NCBI GenBank assembly: GCA_963693365.1 | Contig: CAVNZM010000002.1 | Coordinates: forward strand, 9,610,001-9,674,000 | DNA length: 64,000 nucleotides | From: Amoebidium appalachense | Lineage: Eukaryota; Ichthyosporea | Direction: 5' to 3' | Part shown: positions 1 through 15,483 of the stretch, piece after piece | How positions within the stretch are numbered: position 1 is the first letter of the stretch | Layout: every line of letters starts with the position of its first letter | The notes under the pieces: model-generated | What the model saw: the letters and a program-made list of their open reading frames with translations, nothing else | What the model was told of the DNA's origin: nothing | Databases searched by the model: none | Translations under genes and position numbers: made by a program

Positions 1-66
1 AGAGAGAGAGGGGGGGGGGGGGGGGAGGGGGGGGGGGAGGGGGAGGGGGGGGGGGGGGGGGGGGGG

Positions 67-97
<31 letters not shown>
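1..97. repeat. G-rich and (AG)n low-complexity tract
   Basis: The window opens with a G run broken by single A's, followed by an (AG)n array. On the minus strand this is C and CT pyrimidine. It falls inside the PAN2 intron downstream of exon 2, so it reads as pyrimidine in the gene's sense direction. Confidence 0.85.
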
Positions 98-100
<3 letters not shown>

Positions 101-374
101 AATCCTTCCCCATTCATTCTATCACGCAAGCTCTCCTGCCAACCCCCCCCCCCCCCCAAAAAAAAAAAAACAAAAAAAAAACATGCTGCTTTTTTGTCGC
201 AAGTGTAAAAGTGTGAAACTTGACACAGAAGCAGTGATGTTTGCCCAGACACTCTTTTTTTCTTTTTCTTCTTTTTTTTCCTTTCTTTATTTGGTGTTGC
301 GAGGTGTGGTTGGGGGTAGGCGGGCCAGAGGGAAAGGAAGGGCGGAGGAAGGGGGGGAGGGGGGGATATATTAC

Positions 375-510
375 CTGGAATGAGGTGTATTTCTCCAAGG
401 AGCTGCCATGGTAGGAGGCAACCAGGCCCTGATTTATTGCCCCGTCAGCATCCATGCAACCTCTACATTGTGTCTCTACCTTCTCCACCCCCTTCCTTCC
501 CCCTTTATTT

Positions 511-562
<52 letters not shown>

Positions 563-1161
563 ACACCTCCTCCCCACAAAGCATGGGTGTGTCCTTGTGT
601 CCGAGCGAATGTGCGTGCATTATGCGTGAGTTTGTGCGTGTGTGCAATTGTCTGGTTGCTTGGTAGGTTGGGGGGGGGGGGGGGGGGGGGGGAGGGGGGG
701 GCTTATACAAGTCACTGTGAGACCCAGTCTTGTAACAAAACCCCGTCCGTACGGTTCAGGTTGAATGCATACTCGACGACCACCCCCCTCCTCCCCCCCT
801 CCCCCCCCTCCCCCTCTCCCCCCCCCCCCCCCCCCTCCGCCCCTCGCAAAAAAAAAAAAAAAAGGGGGGGGGGGGGGGGGGGGGAGGGGGGAGGAGGGGG
901 GGGGGGTGGGGGGGGGGGGGGGGGGTTACACTCTGAGGATACAGATCATAAGTGTGTTGGGGGGCCAGGGAGAGGGGGGGGGGGGGGGGGGGGGAGGATT
1001 ACACTCTGGCTGCCTGTCCAGAGCAGCTCCGAGAAGGGGTCGAAGGCCACATAGTTGGTGGCCCAGCCACGGCCAAGACGCTCGGCCACCGTCTGAACCT
1101 GGTACCACTCAGACCCGTCCATGGCCCCTGCATCCAATGGGATGTCAGCATTGTGAACCAT
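375..1161 (-). CDS. PAN2: PAN2, poly(A)-specific ribonuclease subunit, 5' end (partial, 2 exons)
   Basis: Exon 1 is 1003-1161 and exon 2 is 375-428; both junctions are phase 0. Exon 1 ends WTGSQS before donor GTAATC. Exon 2 follows an AAATCAG acceptor, reads GLVASYHGSSLEKYTSFQ and ends at donor GTAATA. The joined segment matches the start of the PAN2 WD40 domain, where animal and fungal proteins read W-x-G-(S/N)...TSF(F/Y)G..L.(R/K)Y(S/T)SF. PAN2 is the catalytic DEDD exonuclease subunit of the cytoplasmic PAN2-PAN3 deadenylase; the UCH-like and exonuclease domains must lie beyond the left edge. The start is the ATG at 1159-1161; an internal Met (MDGSEWYQV) is an alternative and resembles the short fungal N-terminus. 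Both introns contain G/C tracts. The identification rests on about 70 residues but the match is specific. Confidence 0.8.
429..1002 (-). other. PAN2 intron 1, low-complexity
   Basis: The sense strand begins GTAATCC and runs straight into a C tract (plus-strand G run at 971-994). Further C tracts are at 876-925 and 671-704. A G tract in sense (plus C run 511-548), a short (GT) array and a C/A compound at 780-880 follow. The 3' end holds a CTGAC branch-site candidate about 20 nt before the acceptor AG, with no strong pyrimidine tract there. Confidence 0.6.
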
Positions 1162-1262
1162 AAAAGGCTAATTGATGCAGCACCCGTGAAATCAAATGGG
1201 TTGACGATTGCTTCGCCCTGCAATGGTACAATATATACCCCCGCCCCCCCCTCCCTCCCCCC

Positions 1263-1293
<31 letters not shown>

Positions 1294-1651
1294 AAAAAAA
1301 AAAAAAAAACCCCCCAAAAAAAAAAGAAGGGAAAAAAGAAAGAAAGAAAGAAAGAAAAGCGAAGGATGACGCCACACCCAGTAGCACAGAGGGTTAAAGT
1401 TGTCTCACCCTGCCATTTGCACCCATGTATATTCCAAAAAATGATGCTAACAGAAAACTGGCTAGATTTCTCTGAAAATATATCCTAGTATTGCTCCTAA
1501 GAAAGAAGTGTGTAACTGCACAACTGCACACTCGGGCGGGCCGGAAGTGTAATGATCTGTGCACAGACCAGAAAGTAAAAAAAAAAGCACTCGATGGACC
1601 CAAAAAGCCAAAACATTAAAAAACGGGCTATCGTTATGCAGAATGAACCGT

Positions 1652-1687
<36 letters not shown>

Positions 1688-1769
1688 GAGCAAAATACAC
1701 GACATTGCTACCACTGCCCACTGGCATATAAGCTCACCCTCCGTCAGAGAGAGAGCAAGCGAAGGCCGG

Positions 1770-1810
<41 letters not shown>

Positions 1811-2443
1811 GGGAAGATGTATGCATGAGAGGGTTGGAAACATGGAGGAGACACCAAAGGACAAACTGCAAAAACGTCACAAAGATGACAAACCCAAAAT
1901 CAAACAATTTAAGCGTGCAGGGAGGAGACACTTGAACAAAGCCCATCATCAGGGGGGTTCCTATGGCTCCACAAAAGCATGGATTTCGACTCTTTAACCT
2001 CTCACGTGTGGTTTCCAACCCATACTTTTTTTCAACAGCAATAAGCAAGTCAACCCGTCTTGGCCAAAGACGAGGGGGTGGGGGGGAGGGGGGGGGGGGG
2101 GGGGAGGGGGGGGGGGGGGGGAGGCAGACGGAGAGAAAGAGAGGGAGGGAGAGCGACCGAGAGTGAGAGAGAGAGAACGGGGGGGAGGGGGACGGGGGAG
2201 GGGGAGAGGGGGAGGGGGGGGGGGGGGGGGCACAAAAGAGGGGAGGAGGGGGGGGGAAGGCGACGGGCTGAGGGGGTGGGAAAGGGGAGAGAGGAGGGAG
2301 GGAGAGCGAGAGATGTGAGAACGAGGGACTGTGTGCATGTGTGTGTGTGTGTGTGTGTGTGTCCATGTGTGTGTGTGCATGTGTGTGCGCGTGTGTGTGT
2401 GCGTGTGTGCGTGTGTGTGTGTGTGTGTGCGTGCGTGTGTGTA

Positions 2444-2497
<54 letters not shown>

Positions 2498-2942
2498 GTG
2501 TCTGTGTCTGTGCGCGAGTGTGTGTGTGTGGACGTGTGTGTGTGCATCGGATGTGTGGCCACCTGCTTGTGTGTGCGTGTCCCGTCACTGCTTGAGGAAT
2601 GTGCCGTTTATAATCCGACAACTATACGTAATGATGCGCACACCTGCACTGAAGACAGTTACAGGTAGTTGCAACCTCAGAGCCATGTATTTGCAAGAGA
2701 TGTTTTGAAAAGGTTGTGCTCAATGGTAGGAGGAAGTAGTGGCTTGGGAATGAAGCCAGATCGTTTCAAGCACACAATAGCAGTACTTCCGGATGGTATA
2801 TCACAAAGTACTTACCATACCAACCGTACGAGCAAACAAACCCTTAGAAATGTGCAAACCTAAACATTTCAAAGGAAGTTCACTCATTCATTGCCAACAC
2901 AACACCCAAAAGAGAAACCCTAACCGTGAGAAGTTACTCACC
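1162..2942. other. Intergenic, mostly simple sequence
   Basis: It holds a C-run/A-run compound near 1245-1325, G runs at 1651-1686 and 1771-1805, a G-rich purine block at 2074-2320 and a (TG)n-rich block at about 2336-2550. Unique islands at 1390-1640, 1830-2060 and 2580-2940 showed no recognisable coding sequence. Confidence 0.6.
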
Positions 2943-3580
2943 TCAGTTAGAACCCCACTGGGCGCCGCTGTTGCTGAGGCGTACAGGGGCCCCTTCCCCA
3001 CCCATGTTCATAGCCACCACCGTCTTCTTTTTTGGCTCCAATTCCCAGAAACACGAAGAAAGTCGTGGTGTATTGTCGATGTCAGGGGGAAAGTACGCGA
3101 ACTCAAACAGCTGCAAGGGGCATATACAGACACAAATGTGTATTAGGTTTGCCCCTAGCACGCACACCCTAAGAGATTCTAGTTGAAGTATGTATACACT
3201 TTATCGTACTCTCCTTGGAAACTTAAACTTTCTTCAGTAAAGGTCGAACGAACGCGTCATTACTGAGCCGAGCAATTTGCGTAAATTTTAGGTTTAGTGT
3301 GTCTTCAGCGCGCAGATCTCTATACGGATAACCACGTTATGTTTTCTGAGCTGGCGATAGATTCTGCTATAGATTGGAGATGATACGTGACGTCATATTG
3401 TAGCAGACTAGATGATCCCCATCCAGTCGACTCGTAGTACCGGAGTGAGAGGCCCTGATCGACTGGTGACTCGTTTGTGTTCATTGTGATAATCCCTGTC
3501 TCCAAGTCAATCACAATAACAGCAATAACGTACTTTACCTGATCCCTACTTCTGTATGAATAGATTCTTTCCTTCCCCAT
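2943..3580 (-). CDS. Candidate two-exon gene, unrecognised product
   Basis: Proposed exon 1 is 3326-3580 (85 codons from an ATG); exon 2 is 2943-3110 (55 codons plus TGA). Exon 2 starts after a good CCTTGCAG acceptor. Exon 1 would end at a weak GTATAG donor; both junctions are phase 0, giving about 140 aa. The sequence is of normal composition and lies in the one unique-sequence stretch here. Exon 2 contains FEFAYFPPDID and CFWELEPKKK. I do not recognise the family. The start is only 32 bp from the divergent ATG at 3613, so the transcripts would overlap, which lowers confidence. The plus strand of exon 2 is also open, so strand is uncertain. Confidence 0.3.
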
Positions 3581-3612
3581 CGTTTCTCAACTAGACCTAC
3601 CTACGTGCAAAC

Positions 3613-6470
<2,858 letters not shown>

Positions 6471-6503
6471 TGTCGGTGCGGTTATCCTTTTTTGGTGGCC
6501 CAA

Positions 6504-6537
<34 letters not shown>

Positions 6538-6796
6538 CTGCGGTTGGCAGGTGGAGGTTATGTGGTAGTTATGGCTTCGAAGGAGGAGGAGGAGGGGAGG
6601 GGGGGGGGGGGGGGGGGGGGGGGGTGGGGATGCTGATAGATAAAGGTAGGATTCAATGAAGTTGGCAATGAGGCATCACTAACTCCCCCTTTCATCTGAA
6701 TTCCGTTTTTTCCTTTCCCTTTTTTTTCTTGGGTCTGTTGTTCTCACCTCGTGATCACTAGCCCTTAGTCGTGTTTGGATGGTTGTCTTTATTTGT

Positions 6797-6848
<52 letters not shown>

Positions 6849-7493
6849 CTAAGACTTCCCCATGACTTCGTTTGGTTTACTTTGTCGTTGGAAATTATTC
6901 TAATCAGACACGTACAGTCTAAAGGAGGTTTCTTGTAGGTTTCCGGGTCGGGTCAGACCCGGATTGGTTTTATGCGATATGATTGGTGTGATGCGCACCT
7001 GCTTGACCCGAAAGACATACTAAATGTATAAAGCCTTGGCTGTTAAGATCATTCTTCGTTTAATATATCAGATAAGCTATACCAGATATACACGGCTATT
7101 TTAATTGATAGCTATTGAATGTTGTATTGGCACTACGTTGATGCATGCTTTTGGGTGACATACGATGTGATTACTAACGCGTACCATGTTGTGTTTGAGC
7201 CCGTTGAATCGATCATGTAATGATGTTCCCCTGTTTCGTGAGACCTGATAAATATTATAAATCATCTTTAACGGTGCAATATTAATAGTAGGTGTCACAA
7301 GTTCAAGACAAGCTGACGTGGTGGTCTATATAGCTGTCAGGTTTTACCGACCGGAAATTCAAATTCGTAGATATTCTGTCTGTACATGCCTTAATCCCTG
7401 TTCATATATATTGGCGGTTGCCTGGCGCAACTTGGATCATCAGTCTACAAAATTCTCAGCTAAATGGTTGGTACGCGTTTCTTTAGCTGCCCA

Positions 7494-7529
<36 letters not shown>

Positions 7530-7760
7530 CCACACACACAGTGCGTGCGCATGCTAGCTAGCGCTGGCGCCGGATCTTCACACGCAGCACATATATTACG
7601 CAGCTGAAGTTTAGCGTATGCGCATGTGTACACTACATACACACACACACTGCACACAATTTTAAACGTGGAGCACTGACACGCACATATCCCGGCTTTA
7701 GTTAGCACACACGTACGTGTACACGTGCAGAAACACACAGACATTCAATCAATATATTAG
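6471..7760. other. Intergenic: G/C tracts and unique AT-rich DNA
   Basis: G runs lie at 6505-6537, 6599-6624 and 6811-6847 and a C run at 7494-7527. The unique stretch 6850-7490 has no ORF or RNA gene that I recognise. Confidence 0.6.
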
Positions 7761-7840
7761 GTTCCGGGCACCGCTGTGCGGAACGGCATATAAAATAACC
7801 GATCAGAATTGGTTGAAAGCACACACACACACACACACAC

Positions 7841-8067
7841 ACACGATTGCACCTTTAGCGAACCCGAACTAGGGTGTGGTCGGTGCTGTGTGGAAGACGG
7901 TATTTCCTATGAGGACCCGGATAAAACAGAATAAACACACACACACACACACCACACACACACGATTGCACCTTTAGCGAACCCGAACTAGGTTGTAGTC
8001 GGTGCTATGTGGAAGACGGTATTTCCTATGAGGACCCGGATAAAACAGAATAAACACACACACACAC
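7841..8067. repeat. Tandem duplication of ~119-bp unit, SINE-like
   Basis: Two copies, spaced 119 bp (CGATTGCACC at 7844 and 7963), share TTTAGCGAACCCGAACTAGG, a GTCGGTGCT..GTGGAAGACGG core, a GAGGACCCGGATAAAACAGA end and flanking (CA)n arrays. A diverged third copy is at 46985-47105. The compact unit, the A-rich or CA tail and the distant copy suggest a short dispersed element. Confidence 0.65.
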
Positions 8068-8580
8068 ATACCACCTGAGAGCATCAACCATTTTCTTCAT
8101 CGTGTACTTTCTATTTATACGGGCCAGCCGCATTCAAATATAGCATGCATTGCTGTCAATATATTATCAATGTATTCTGCACAGAAGCAGTGATGGTCGT
8201 ATCAATATCAACATATATGTATATGTACCACACTAAGTCAAATCGTACCATATTTTGCCATGTTCGCGGCAGCAGAAAAAGAACTAACCAATCCATGCTT
8301 AGAACCGTACAACAGCCTCTTGTATGGATCATTGCCAGTCCCAGAATCATTGTACAACTAATAATTAAATCTCCTTTTTGAAAAACTGATAAAAAGAAAA
8401 ACAACCTGTCCCCCCGCTTGCATCCGAAAAAACTCCTCGCCCCCCACCCCACCCCCCTCCCCACCCACACGCACACATGCACACACACACACAACCCACA
8501 CCACCATTAAATATATATAAAAAAACATTCGTGAGAAAAATAACATTAGCATAATACACACCACACAAAAAACATGGCAT

Positions 8581-10747
8581 CTACCAGAACCAGTGGGGGA
8601 GATGCACCCACTTTGGCATCCCAAACGTCAACATGTCAAACAGCGAAAACTCCTGCGGCCCGCAACTCGCGTCCATGTGAGGCCTAGGGAACACGTTCGT
8701 CAATGAGACCCCTATCGCGTCCTTGCACTTCAGCGGCTTCACCTTCTCCTCGCCAAACAAAAACACATTCTCCAACACAATCCCATCAATGGGCGCCTCC
8801 GCCAACCCGTCAATCGATCCGAGCTGTCTCCTCACGCTCGTCGCAAACACATTCCTGATTGTAATGTTCCTGAAATTCGGCGTGGGCTTTACCGACGGGT
8901 CCACCTCGCGGTAGTTCAGCGTCGCCTGAATACCAATCTTGACGTTGTGAATACGAATGTTCTCATAAAGAATATTCTCAACAAACCCCCCCCGTCCCCG
9001 CTGGCTCTTGAGCCGAACCCCCTGCGACGATTTCGTGTTCCTACCGTCGATGGTGATGTTCGAGAACACCACATTCCTCACGCCGGCGTTCATCTCCGAC
9101 CCTATCGTCAACCCGTGGCTACCTATGCAAGTCACGTTATGCACAAGAATATTCTGCGAGGGTATTCCGCAACTGGGCCTCGGGCCAGACTTAATCGCGA
9201 TGCAATCGTCGCCCGTTACGAGAATAGAATCGCGAATAATCACCCCGTCGCAACCATAGGGGTTAATGCCGTCCGTGTTGTGACTCTGCACGTAGTCGTT
9301 CAATATCAACACGTTTTCAATGGTGACATTCTTGCAGAATTTAGGCACCACGTTCCATGAAGGAGAGTTCTGGAAGGTCACCCCCTGCACATGAACGTTC
9401 GTGCAGTTGACCATGAGCAAAAGATACCCACGCCGCCCAACCATTTTCGACTCCGTCATGGCCCACCATTTGTACCCCTGCCCGTCTATTATTCCCTCCC
9501 CGGTCACAGACACATTCACACACTGAAAACAGAAGATGACGGGGCCCCCGAGGTAGGGCTTGTCCCACACCCCGCCGCACATGCGCGTGACATTGTAACT
9601 GACGGTGGGCTTGGCCCAATCCTGCGTTTTGTTGCTGCTAATGAGAGTGGACCCGGCTTCGAGATGTAGTCTTACGTTGCTTGCCAGGGTTATCGTTGTA
9701 ACTAGATAGCTCCCAGGTGGAACATTGATTCTCCCTCCGCCCACGGCAGATACCGCTGCAACCGCCTGCCTAAAAGCTTCCGTGTCGTAGGCCCGACCGT
9801 TACCCTTGGCCCCGAAATCCCTCACTGACACGGTGTATACTGTAAGGAGGAGAAGGTTGTGTCAGTTAGTGGAACACAATGTGTGCAAGTATTCTGGTAA
9901 AACGACTTGGTACAGCAGCAGAATAAATCCAGTTTAGCAAGTTTGCTGAATCATTTTGCTTTCTGCAGAGCATTTCTACTTTTTGCAGAATAATTCTATT
10001 TCTTGCAGTTATTCTGCCCCGACTTGGTATAGCAGCACGAAGCCACGCAGACGAGAGGGTGTATACTTAACCAGCTACACCAATGCACTATAAAATACAG
10101 GCGCACAACGTGTCCTCTCGAGCAGTTGTCAACAATATTATTTGAACGCAGGAATGATTGTTCCATAACCGCATATGAAGACGTATTTCAATTCGTGCAG
10201 CCAGATAAGCTTTAGAAAATACAAAAAGTGCTGTGGGCAAAATTCTTGCTGAAAAAAACAAAAGAGCAAAGAAACACGGTGGTTGTGGCTGGATTGGTTT
10301 TCTCGCTAGCAGAAATTGGTCCCTCTAAATTGCTAACTGGGATGACACGTAGCACAAATAATAGTTATAAAAAAAAAAGGGGGGGCAGTATACAAAAGCA
10401 AAAAAGTTAGGATTATGTTTCGAAACGTAAAGCAAGAGTAGCAGGGAGAGTTTAGGAACAAACAGCGAGGCGCAGTGCCAAAGAACTTATCCACAAGCAA
10501 GCTAGAACAAGAGCCCAGCATAACATACCATACTGTATACATCAATAGTGGAAAAAAGAGTGTTATAAGAACCTAACAGAAATAAACGTGAGAGGCTCTT
10601 ACCTGTTGCTGGACTGGCTGGACTCAGGGACTCTCCTGCTTGGTCGTTGGGCAGTGCAGCCTCAAGCCGCAGTGCACAGACACACACAGAGTATGACTGT
10701 AACAGGCTGAGAAGCAGCACGCCCACATACCCCCACCGCGGAAACAT
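8581..10747 (-). CDS. Secreted polygalacturonase (GH28 family)
   Basis: Exon 1 is 10603-10747 and exon 2 is 8581-9839, phase 1 (ACAG|GTAAGA ... TTACAG|TA), giving 467 aa. It encodes a glycoside hydrolase family 28 enzyme, which hydrolyses alpha-1,4 galacturonan (pectin). Residues 1-25 form a signal peptide (MFPRWGYVGVLLLSLLQSYS). A DFGAKGNG motif opens the parallel beta-helix at about residue 56. All four catalytic motifs are present: NTD (236-238), the DD pair of TGDDC (259-260), the His of GSHG (290) and the RLK form of RIK (324-326). Several N-x-S/T sequons fit an extracellular location. The frame is intact. Spacing of the motifs is ordinary for GH28; rhamnogalacturonase or exo-polygalacturonase specificity cannot be excluded. 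Confidence 0.93.
9840..10602 (-). other. Polygalacturonase intron 1 with internal repeats
   Basis: This intron lacks G/C tracts. It holds the direct pair CGACTTGGTA(C/T)AGCAGCA at about 9902 and 10020, and an inverted repeat GCAGAATAA/TTATTCTGC at 9985-9993 and 10009-10017. Both resemble sequence near 21960-22190, so an inserted small element is likely. Confidence 0.5.
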
Positions 10748-10880
10748 GCTTTTATATGAGTTGTGAAGTGAAAAGCTACAATACCAAAGGCGAGAAAAGA
10801 AAAAAAAGTACTTGTCTCCAGTGGGGTTATTGCTGCTGTTGAACATGCATGTTCGTGTTGTCCAGAGGTCGCTCTTGTGT

Positions 10881-10890
10881 GATTATATAG
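10881..10890 (-). promoter_or_regulatory. TATA box of the polygalacturonase gene
   Basis: On the minus strand CTATATAATC lies about 135 bp upstream of the start codon at 10747, a distance consistent with TATA-driven initiation and a 5' UTR of about 100 nt. Confidence 0.5.
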
Positions 10891-12500
10891 GAACAGTACC
10901 GGGTATGTGTATATATTACGGGGACACACAAAAGTGTAAGTCTTTCTGACGGTCAGGTTTTGTGTGCAACTGCTCCTAAAAACTCTTCAAGTTGTATAAG
11001 AAACACTCAAATGTGTTGACCCGAAAGTTCGCATAAATGCACTGCACAAAACCCGGCTACAATCTGCACTGAGCTGCAAAACGTGAATCATTTAGTCCGA
11101 CTGTCCGAGCTGACTAAAAAAAAAAAAATGATGGGGGTGGTGACGGCATATGGTGTCCTGGCGTCAATGATTTGATTGGTGATTGTGCAGATTTACTCAG
11201 GGGGGTGTGTGGACAAGGTAACCTAAAAACTCTCTTGATTGGGTTAAAACCATGCAGTGAACGATCCGCATACCTGTTGGGATCCCCGTGGGCAAGATGA
11301 TCAAAAACCATTGTAGAAAGACATATTTATAAGAGCAGTAGGCACTTTAATAGCACCCAAAAAGCTAAAACCAATGGTTTGACATGTCTTATGTACTCAA
11401 GATAAAGCGGTTAGGTAATATGAGTTTTTTTTCCCTGTTAAAGATGGTTTTTTTTTAGTACGTGTCGCTGGCTAAAGATCATGCTCGGCTCTGCCTTTTC
11501 TCATCTGCTAAGGAATTTCGCCTGGTCACGCCTCACGAGTCACGACTCACGATCTCCATGCGGGTGGTCACTTTGTGTATGAGGACATTGGTTCGCTTAT
11601 TCAATCTAATAATAGCCATCTCTTCAATGTACCAACTATAAAAAATCAAATCATGAGGTGAAAGTGTGAAAAACGCCGGTACGGCCATTTTTTTATTCTG
11701 GCATGTGCCGTGGCTGCAACCACATGCCGACTATTTCATTGGATTCACGGATGATATCGTAAACCAATCCCTATTCTTTTCCCTCACCGCTTTAAGATGA
11801 TTGGATATCCGGATATTTACATCTACCACATTTGGAACAACAAAGTGTCGCTGTTGAAGTTGATTGGTGATCAAGGAGGTTTTGTGACTCCCCCAAGCTT
11901 TTGTCTTTCAGTGGTGCACAAGCCGCAAATTCATGCATTTTGCAAAGGTAAACCCGTCCCCTGCGGTCGCCGGTTGCACACATGCTTTGTTTGCACAACA
12001 GAAGTGCATAGAACTATTGCTATAACTGAAATAAAAATAAGCTCATTAAACAATTTTTATTTACTCTACACGAATACTTTCCGGATGTATGCATGAGTGT
12101 GAATTGTTTCATGAATTGTTATGATTTCTGAAAATAAAAATCCGACCTCATGTTCAATCCGCTCTGCTCTGGCAAGACCATTACGTAACCGCCCAGCATC
12201 ATGCAGACAACAGACAACAGACAACAGAACGTTCGAAGATCTGTCAGACTGTGAGTTGAACTGTCAAACCGGGAAAGAAAGGCCCGGCTAGGGCAGTAGG
12301 GAGGGCCCGGGAACAGGGAGGAACAGGGAGGTTTCATTCCTCGTAGCCTTCACACATACTAATGCATGTTATTTCAAGGGCTCAGGAACACTGTGACTTC
12401 AAAAAAAAAATTGAAAAAAAAAAAAATGGAGCAAACTGAAAACGGTGCAACACAACCCATGCAACCTCTGCAACCTCCGGGTCGCGCAAAAGAGCAGGCC
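10891..12500. other. Intergenic unique sequence, no gene seen
   Basis: AT-rich unique DNA with only short accidental ORFs. A cluster of TCACGA-type repeats (CACGCCTCACGAGTCACGAC) lies at 11526-11550. I saw no tRNA or coding similarity. Confidence 0.55.
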
Positions 12501-12504
12501 GTGT

Positions 12505-12509
12505 GTGTG

Positions 12510-12563
<54 letters not shown>

Positions 12564-12801
12564 GTGTATGCGTGTGCGTGTGCGTGCCTGCCTGCCTGCC
12601 TGCCTGCGTGCGTGCGTGCGTGTGAGCGTGTGTATGTGTGTGTGCGTGTGTGTGTTGTGTGTGTGTCTTGTGTGTGTGTGCGTCTCTGTGTGTGTGTCTT
12701 GTGTGTGTGTGCGTCTGTGCGTGTGCGTGTGCGTGTGCGTGTGCATGCGTATACGTGTGTGTGTGTGCCATCAGTGCTGGATTTAGTGTGTGTGTGCGTG
12801 C

Positions 12802-12844
<43 letters not shown>

Positions 12845-13080
12845 CAGCTCGGTTTGCATACATATGTGTCCGTCTTCGTGATTTGGCGCTGGCTCGGTAT
12901 GCCTTGCAAGTGCTTATAGTAGATTATAGTAACTATTGTGCACGTACTACGTGTATGCATGCTTGCAAGCCCGGTGTGTGTGTGTCTTTATCTAACTTAT
13001 TGGTGGCTAGGCGTTGGGCGTGTGCGTGCCTGTGCCTGTGCATGCGTGTGTGTGTGTGTGTCTGTGTGTGTGTGTGGCTT
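12505..13080. repeat. (TG)n-rich and (GC)TG-variant microsatellite block
   Basis: Long (TG)n arrays at 12513-12560 and 12808-12841, with GCCT, GCGT and TGTGTCTTG variants between, and a second cluster at 13020-13076. The His/Thr and Cys/Val reading frames across it are repeat translations. Confidence 0.85.
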
Positions 13081-13977
13081 TGACCCATTTTCACAGTGGC
13101 CCGTGGGCATCTGCAACTCTGTCCCAAGGGTTCTGCTCGTAGGTGTGTCTGTCCGAGTGACTTAAAAATAGTCGATGGCACAAAACATCCTTTCAGACCT
13201 TTTTTACAAAGCTGTTACAGCATCATGATCTTTTGTTTTTCAAGTGCTACAAAGATAGTATTTTTGCTGCATGTCCTGTCGGCTCTGGTGTGGTGTGTGA
13301 CGGGATTTAATAAGGGGGGAGCAGGCCCGGGAGGGGGGGGGGGGGGGGGGGGGGGGAGGGGGATCCACTGTGGTATGCCGTCCAACAGGACATATGGATC
13401 TCGGGTACCTGTGACCATTTCTTTCGTGTGACAATAGACTCTGGGCACGGAAGTTTTTTTTTTTAAAAAAAAAAAAAAATGTGCAACCATCCATGATATC
13501 TACAAATAACAGAGATTACGGCTAAACAGTAAGGGGAAAGATGAAGAACCACTGAAGAAATGGCTGTGTGTACACGTGTGTGTGTGTGGGGGGGGGGGGG
13601 GTACCACGGTGTCTTCGTGTATGTGCGCGCGTGTGCATGTGTATGTATGTATCAAAGCTGAAGGGGGGGGGGGGGGGGGGGGGGCAACGTCTCGTATGTC
13701 ACGGAAACGGATGGCTTGAGCCTTATTTAAGGCCAAATGGTAAGAGTTTTGCTGTCGGACTTAAAAATTGTTGGACACTGCAACATCAATCAAGTGTCTC
13801 AGCCCACCTTTTTGTGTGTGTGTGTGGATGTGTGCGTTGGGAGGGGGTGTTTTTTTTTGGGGGGGGGGGGGGTTAGAATTCCTCACTCCCGTTTTAAACG
13901 ACCACAACGTGTACACACGTGCACCATCACCGGTGGTGAGCTTTTTTATTCGAAGAGGGGGCGGGTAAAGGGAAGGA

Positions 13978-14008
<31 letters not shown>

Positions 14009-14162
14009 TCTTGAAAGAAAGGGAAAAAAGAAAAGAAAAAAATAAGAAGAAAAAGAAAAAGAAGAAGGATAGAGTCAGTGTTGCTGACGTGAATGCCCCT
14101 TGTTGTTGTTTTGTTGTCGAGAAAAGAACCGGGTCATGAAGAGGGCACATGTTGGGTGGTCA

Positions 14163-14201
<39 letters not shown>

Positions 14202-15412
14202 GAATAATGTGAACCCTACAATGTAAACGTGCATATGAATGGATGTGTTTCAGTTGCTTTGGAAGGACAGGTACGCTAGATGGATAAGTTCATAAAACAG
14301 TATTTTTCTGAAGGGGGTTTTATTTTTTTGAGAACGGATCTGTTACTTCACCATGTGCAATATTGCTATTCCATGCAAGTAGACGCCTTCTATTCTTTTT
14401 CTTTTTCTTTTTCTTTTTCTTTTTTTTTTGTTTTGGGGGGTGGGGGGGGGGGGGGGGGGGGGGGGAGCTGGAGAGGGGGAGGATGGGTGGGATGCCAAAT
14501 CATTCGACTTGGACGGATGGGCGGTGGCATGGATTTTTTTCTTTTTTTTTTTTGATATTGTAAGTGGGTCAAGGAGAGCCCAGAGAGAGGGGGGAGGGGG
14601 GAAGGAGGTGTGCGTGTAGAGGGGGGGGGGGGGGGGGGGGGGGGGCAAGGGAAGAAGGGGGAGGGGGGGGGGGGGGGGGGGGAAAGAGAGAGAGGGAGGG
14701 GGGGGGGGGGGGGGGGGTATTTCTGGTGTCCCCGGGGTTGGTATGAAAGGTGCATGAACAGTCGTGAACGTATAAAGCCTTTGACTGTTCACAGGTGCTG
14801 CATAGGTTTTTGGGGCTGTGGTGTTAGTGTTTTATTAAGTTCGGGCTATTAAAGATAAACTTTCTAAATTAACCAAGATACTTAAGTTTCGTCCCCCCTT
14901 TTTTTTTTTGTGGGGGGGGGGGGGGGGGGGGGGGGGAGAAGGAGGGGAAGAGGTTGATATTGTGTGGCCCGGAGGTAGGATCGAGAAATGGGGGGAGGAG
15001 AGGCCGGCGCCCTGGAGGGGAGGGGGAGGGGGGGGGGGGGGGGGGGAGGGGAGGGGAGGAGGGGGGGGGAGGGGAGGAGGAGGGGGGGGGGGGGGGTATG
15101 GGGTTTGGGGGGGGGGGGGGGGGGGGGAGGACAGTATTGGATTATGGATGTAACTCTGACGGATGTGTGGATTATGGATGTAACTCTGACGGATGCATCA
15201 GCGTGAGAATGTGTGGCCACCGGGGTCGTGAGAATTTAGAAGGAGATTGATTAAGGAGGGAGGAGAAGGAGTGGTTGGAAATGGGGGGGTGGGATGAGTG
15301 GGGGTTGGTGGAGTTGGTAGTGATGGTGGTTTTGGTGGTGGTGATTGTGTGTGGGTGGGGGGGAGGGGGGGGGGAGGGGTGGGGCGGGGGGAGTGTCTAT
15401 GTGCGTGTGTGC

Positions 15413-15483
<71 letters not shown>

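Noticed and set aside
1734-2621. 295-codon His/Pro-rich ORF upstream of PAN2
   Set aside because: It is composed of (TG)n, G-rich and GA blocks on the opposite strand; no recognisable domain.
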